Source: Chara braunii (Eukaryota; Streptophyta; Charophyceae; Charales; Characeae). Taken from it: 20,239 nt of DNA. A model generated the notes under the pieces. The model was not told where the DNA came from. It worked only from the letters and a program-made list of their open reading frames with translations, and searched no databases. Numbering within the stretch: the first letter of the stretch is position 1; each line of letters opens with the position of its first letter. The stretch spans positions 147,733-167,971 of the forward strand of contig BFEA01000090.1 in NCBI GenBank assembly GCA_003427395.1, written 5' to 3'. Shown piece by piece: positions 18,303 through 20,239 of this stretch. The translations under genes were made by a program, and so were the position numbers.

Positions 18303-20239
18303 TCATTGTAAAATTCTAGTTGCGCCCAGCTTCATAGGTTGTGCCCGGCCCCGTCCACTTGGTGTGCCTCTTCCCGCTACCTGTGTCCTCATACTTGTTC
18401 CAAATTTAGCACTTGGCGGACCGGTCAATGCATTACCCAGCATACTTTCAAGGGAGACTTCCCCACTGGTCTGCTTTGGAAGTTGCACATGCTGACCTAC
18501 TCTGACTGATGCTGTTGCAGGCAGGCTGTCAGATGATCCCTCATGATTATGCGTCATTGCGTTCAACGGTTTCACTGCCGAGACAGGTTTTGGAGCAGCA
18601 ATTGCTGCCCACAGATCATCATCGTCCTCGTCCTTCTTCCTCGTCCTTCTTCCTCGGCATGCCGCCACTGCTGGTGCTTCTGATTGCTCCATCTGAGACC
18701 TGTGACCGCATTGCGCCCCCCCCAGCAACCAATGCTCCCTCAGCTGTCCCAGTTCCTCCCACATCTACCTTCCGTGTCGGATTGGAAGACGTTGATGACA
18801 TCACTCTACTACTTTGGGGCATTTGAGAGAAGCGTGGTGCCGAGCTAGCAGCAGCTGGTGGAGGAGGGGTAGCAGCACGTGGAACAGCTGAGGGTGCTGG
18901 ATCTTCCAGTGTGTCTAGGTCAGCCCATCCCCCATCGTCATCCCCATCATCTGGCATTGCATCATCTGGGGTGGCCCAGCCATCGTCCATGGATTTTGGC
19001 GACGCCGTTTGACCAGATGGCTCGGGCGTGTGTGGCGCGATTTGCAAGGAGATGCGGGGCCCTTCTGCAACTTGCAATGCCGTGGCCGATGATGGAGCTG
19101 GACCTGCACTCTCATCTGTCCTCCGTACCGGTGGCACAGTCGAAGATGGACTCTGCGAGACCGTTTCAGCAGCAGCAGGCTTAGTTGAACCCCCTCCCAA
19201 CTTCAACGAACTCACTGCCCACCCTATGAGCGCAGAGGATGACGATTGCACTGCAGAAGTGCCCACGGAGCCCAAATCTCCAGCCTCAACCCTTGCCCAG
19301 AACTCCTTCACCCTCTCTAGAAACATGGAGATGCACTGGAATGACTTGCCTCTCACATCTGAATCAGGATCCATAGCCAGAACGATAACGCTTGGTAAGA
19401 TCCTTGTGGCCACCTCCACGACGTCGTAGCACTCAGCCGTCACGATCAATGCCATGAACTGGTCCCGTAAAGCCCTGGTGAAGGCATTGACAAGAACCCG
19501 TTTCCGCGTTGCCTCGTTGAGATACCTAGCAATGTTTCCCAGCAGTATCGTCGTGTTTGTGCGAATGGCTGCCTCCTCATCGACCTGCAGTTTGGAAAGA
19601 TGCTTCAATAGCGTCCCGGTGAGATTTCTCTGCGACAACTTTGGTGCCACTGCTAGCATCGATTTCACCGTCAACTCCCTTAGAAAAGCTGACGAGTCTG
19701 AGAATCCCGAAGTTAGCTGGGGGAAAACCTGCTCGTCAACTACATTGGCAGCTAGAGCAGGTGCGAACGTGTCCATGTGCTGCAACGAACCAATTCGTAT
19801 TGCGCGGTCCTGAGACGAAAACAGCTTAGTAATAATTGGAATTACCTTCACTTTGAAATCCTCCGGCGACAGAAAGGAACCTATCTTGAGGAGGGAGTTG
19901 AGCCCGACCGAGGTGGCAGACCCAAACTCCAGAGCTGAAGCTATCAATGGCAGAATCTTACGGACGGCTATCCCCTGGGGAAGCGTTTCTACAACGGTCG
20001 GCAACTTCCTGAAAAAGCTGTCCTTGTCGACACCATCCTTCAAGTTCAGCACCTCTAAAAACTGTATGGTCTCGACTAATTTATTCTGGAAGAACGCGCT
20101 CTCCGTGAGCTTGGACGGATTCAGTCATCTCATTGGGGAAGATCCTAAGAGCCTCTGGTACTCGGGGAGAAGGGTGCCCGGAATGACAGAAGTGCTCCGA
20201 AGATCCTCTGCTCGCTTCAACTGCGTGGCACTGAACAGT
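18303..20239 (-). pseudogene. SCYL1: SCYL1-like (N-terminal kinase-like) protein, partial and disrupted
   Basis: The visible part encodes the stretch after the pseudokinase domain. It starts at LFSATQLKRAEDLRS at the right edge, passes through HEAT-type repeats (PSKLTESAFFQNKLVETIQF, FFRKLP, LPLIASALEFGSA, FLRELTVKSML, AIRTNTTILLGNIARYLNE, ATRILPSVIVLAMDPDSDVR), and ends in an acidic, low-complexity tail (DDGWATPDD, GGWADLD, DDDDLWAAIAAPKP) and MKLGATRILQ before a TGA at 18303-18305. SCYL1 proteins are catalytically dead kinases that work with the COPI coat in Golgi-ER traffic. The N-terminal kinase-like half lies beyond the window. Three lesions are seen: a TGA at 20125-20127 inside MR-stop-LNPSKL, a 13-bp frameshifting duplication at 18628-18653, and a missing 8-residue block near 19455. 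No intron interrupts the roughly 1.9 kb. It is probably a decaying copy, but sequencing error in a real gene cannot be excluded. Confidence 0.88.
18628..18653. repeat. 13-bp tandem duplication causing a frameshift in SCYL1
   Basis: On the + strand tcgtccttcttcc occurs twice in a row (18628-18640 and 18641-18653). On the coding strand this follows the codons for MPRKKDE. With one unit the frame reads straight from MPRKKDE into DDDDLWAAIAAP, the expected acidic tail. With two units the frame shifts and ends at a TGA at 18619-18621. Confidence 0.93.

Noticed and set aside
18509-19813. Several + strand open frames of about 100-145 codons opposite the SCYL1-like sequence.
   Set aside because: They are shadows of the GC-rich minus-strand coding sequence and contain no domain of their own.

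Overview
This window looks like nuclear DNA from a land plant. It holds an L1-type plant LINE, part of a plant-style SCYL1 (N-terminal kinase-like) gene, long simple repeats and very AT-rich spacer. I cannot name the species. The SCYL1 and LINE proteins suggest a plant, perhaps a non-flowering one, but that is only an impression. There is no bacterial or organellar gene layout. A few N bases (11098, 17419, 17518, 17634, 17650, 17660, 17663) show this is draft-quality sequence.

Layout: (1) 1-480: two diverged 194-bp tandem repeats, then a GC-rich cluster of short palindromes. (2) 480-2272: AT-rich spacer with no gene. (3) 2273-5280: a head-to-tail duplication of a 1.5-kb unit. Each unit carries a GC-rich core made of two related foldback (inverted-repeat) modules of about 275 bp. 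(4) 5281-6687: AT-rich spacer. (5) 6688-7537: an older tandem duplication with a period of about 420-435 bp. (6) 7540-9120: pyrimidine-rich on the + strand; the minus strand may hold a badly decayed coding region. (7) 9590-9869: five 56-bp tandem repeats, each with a TATA-like A-rich stretch. (8) 10936-11246: a very long CT microsatellite. (9) 11278-11883 (minus): an unidentified coding-like stretch. (10) About 12620-17781: a LINE with endonuclease, reverse transcriptase and C-terminal zinc-binding parts, disabled by stops and two frameshifts, with no visible ORF1 and a possible imperfect target-site duplication. (11) 17816-18005: three copies of a roughly 65-bp repeat. (12) 18303-20239 (minus): the C-terminal half or more of a SCYL1-like gene running off the right edge. 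It has no introns in the visible part and carries a nonsense codon, a 13-bp frameshifting tandem duplication and an apparent 24-nt internal deletion.

No gene in the window is intact, and the genes do not form a pathway. The window reads as a repeat-rich region where a LINE and a SCYL1 copy are decaying. Where the ancestral residue can be inferred from a conserved motif, the stops fit CGA-to-TGA changes, and the two copies of the 1.5-kb duplication differ mostly by transitions. Both fit cytosine deamination in methylated DNA. I found no convincing new functional system. The most unusual structures are the paired GC-rich foldback modules in the 1.5-kb duplication and the TATA-bearing 56-bp array.
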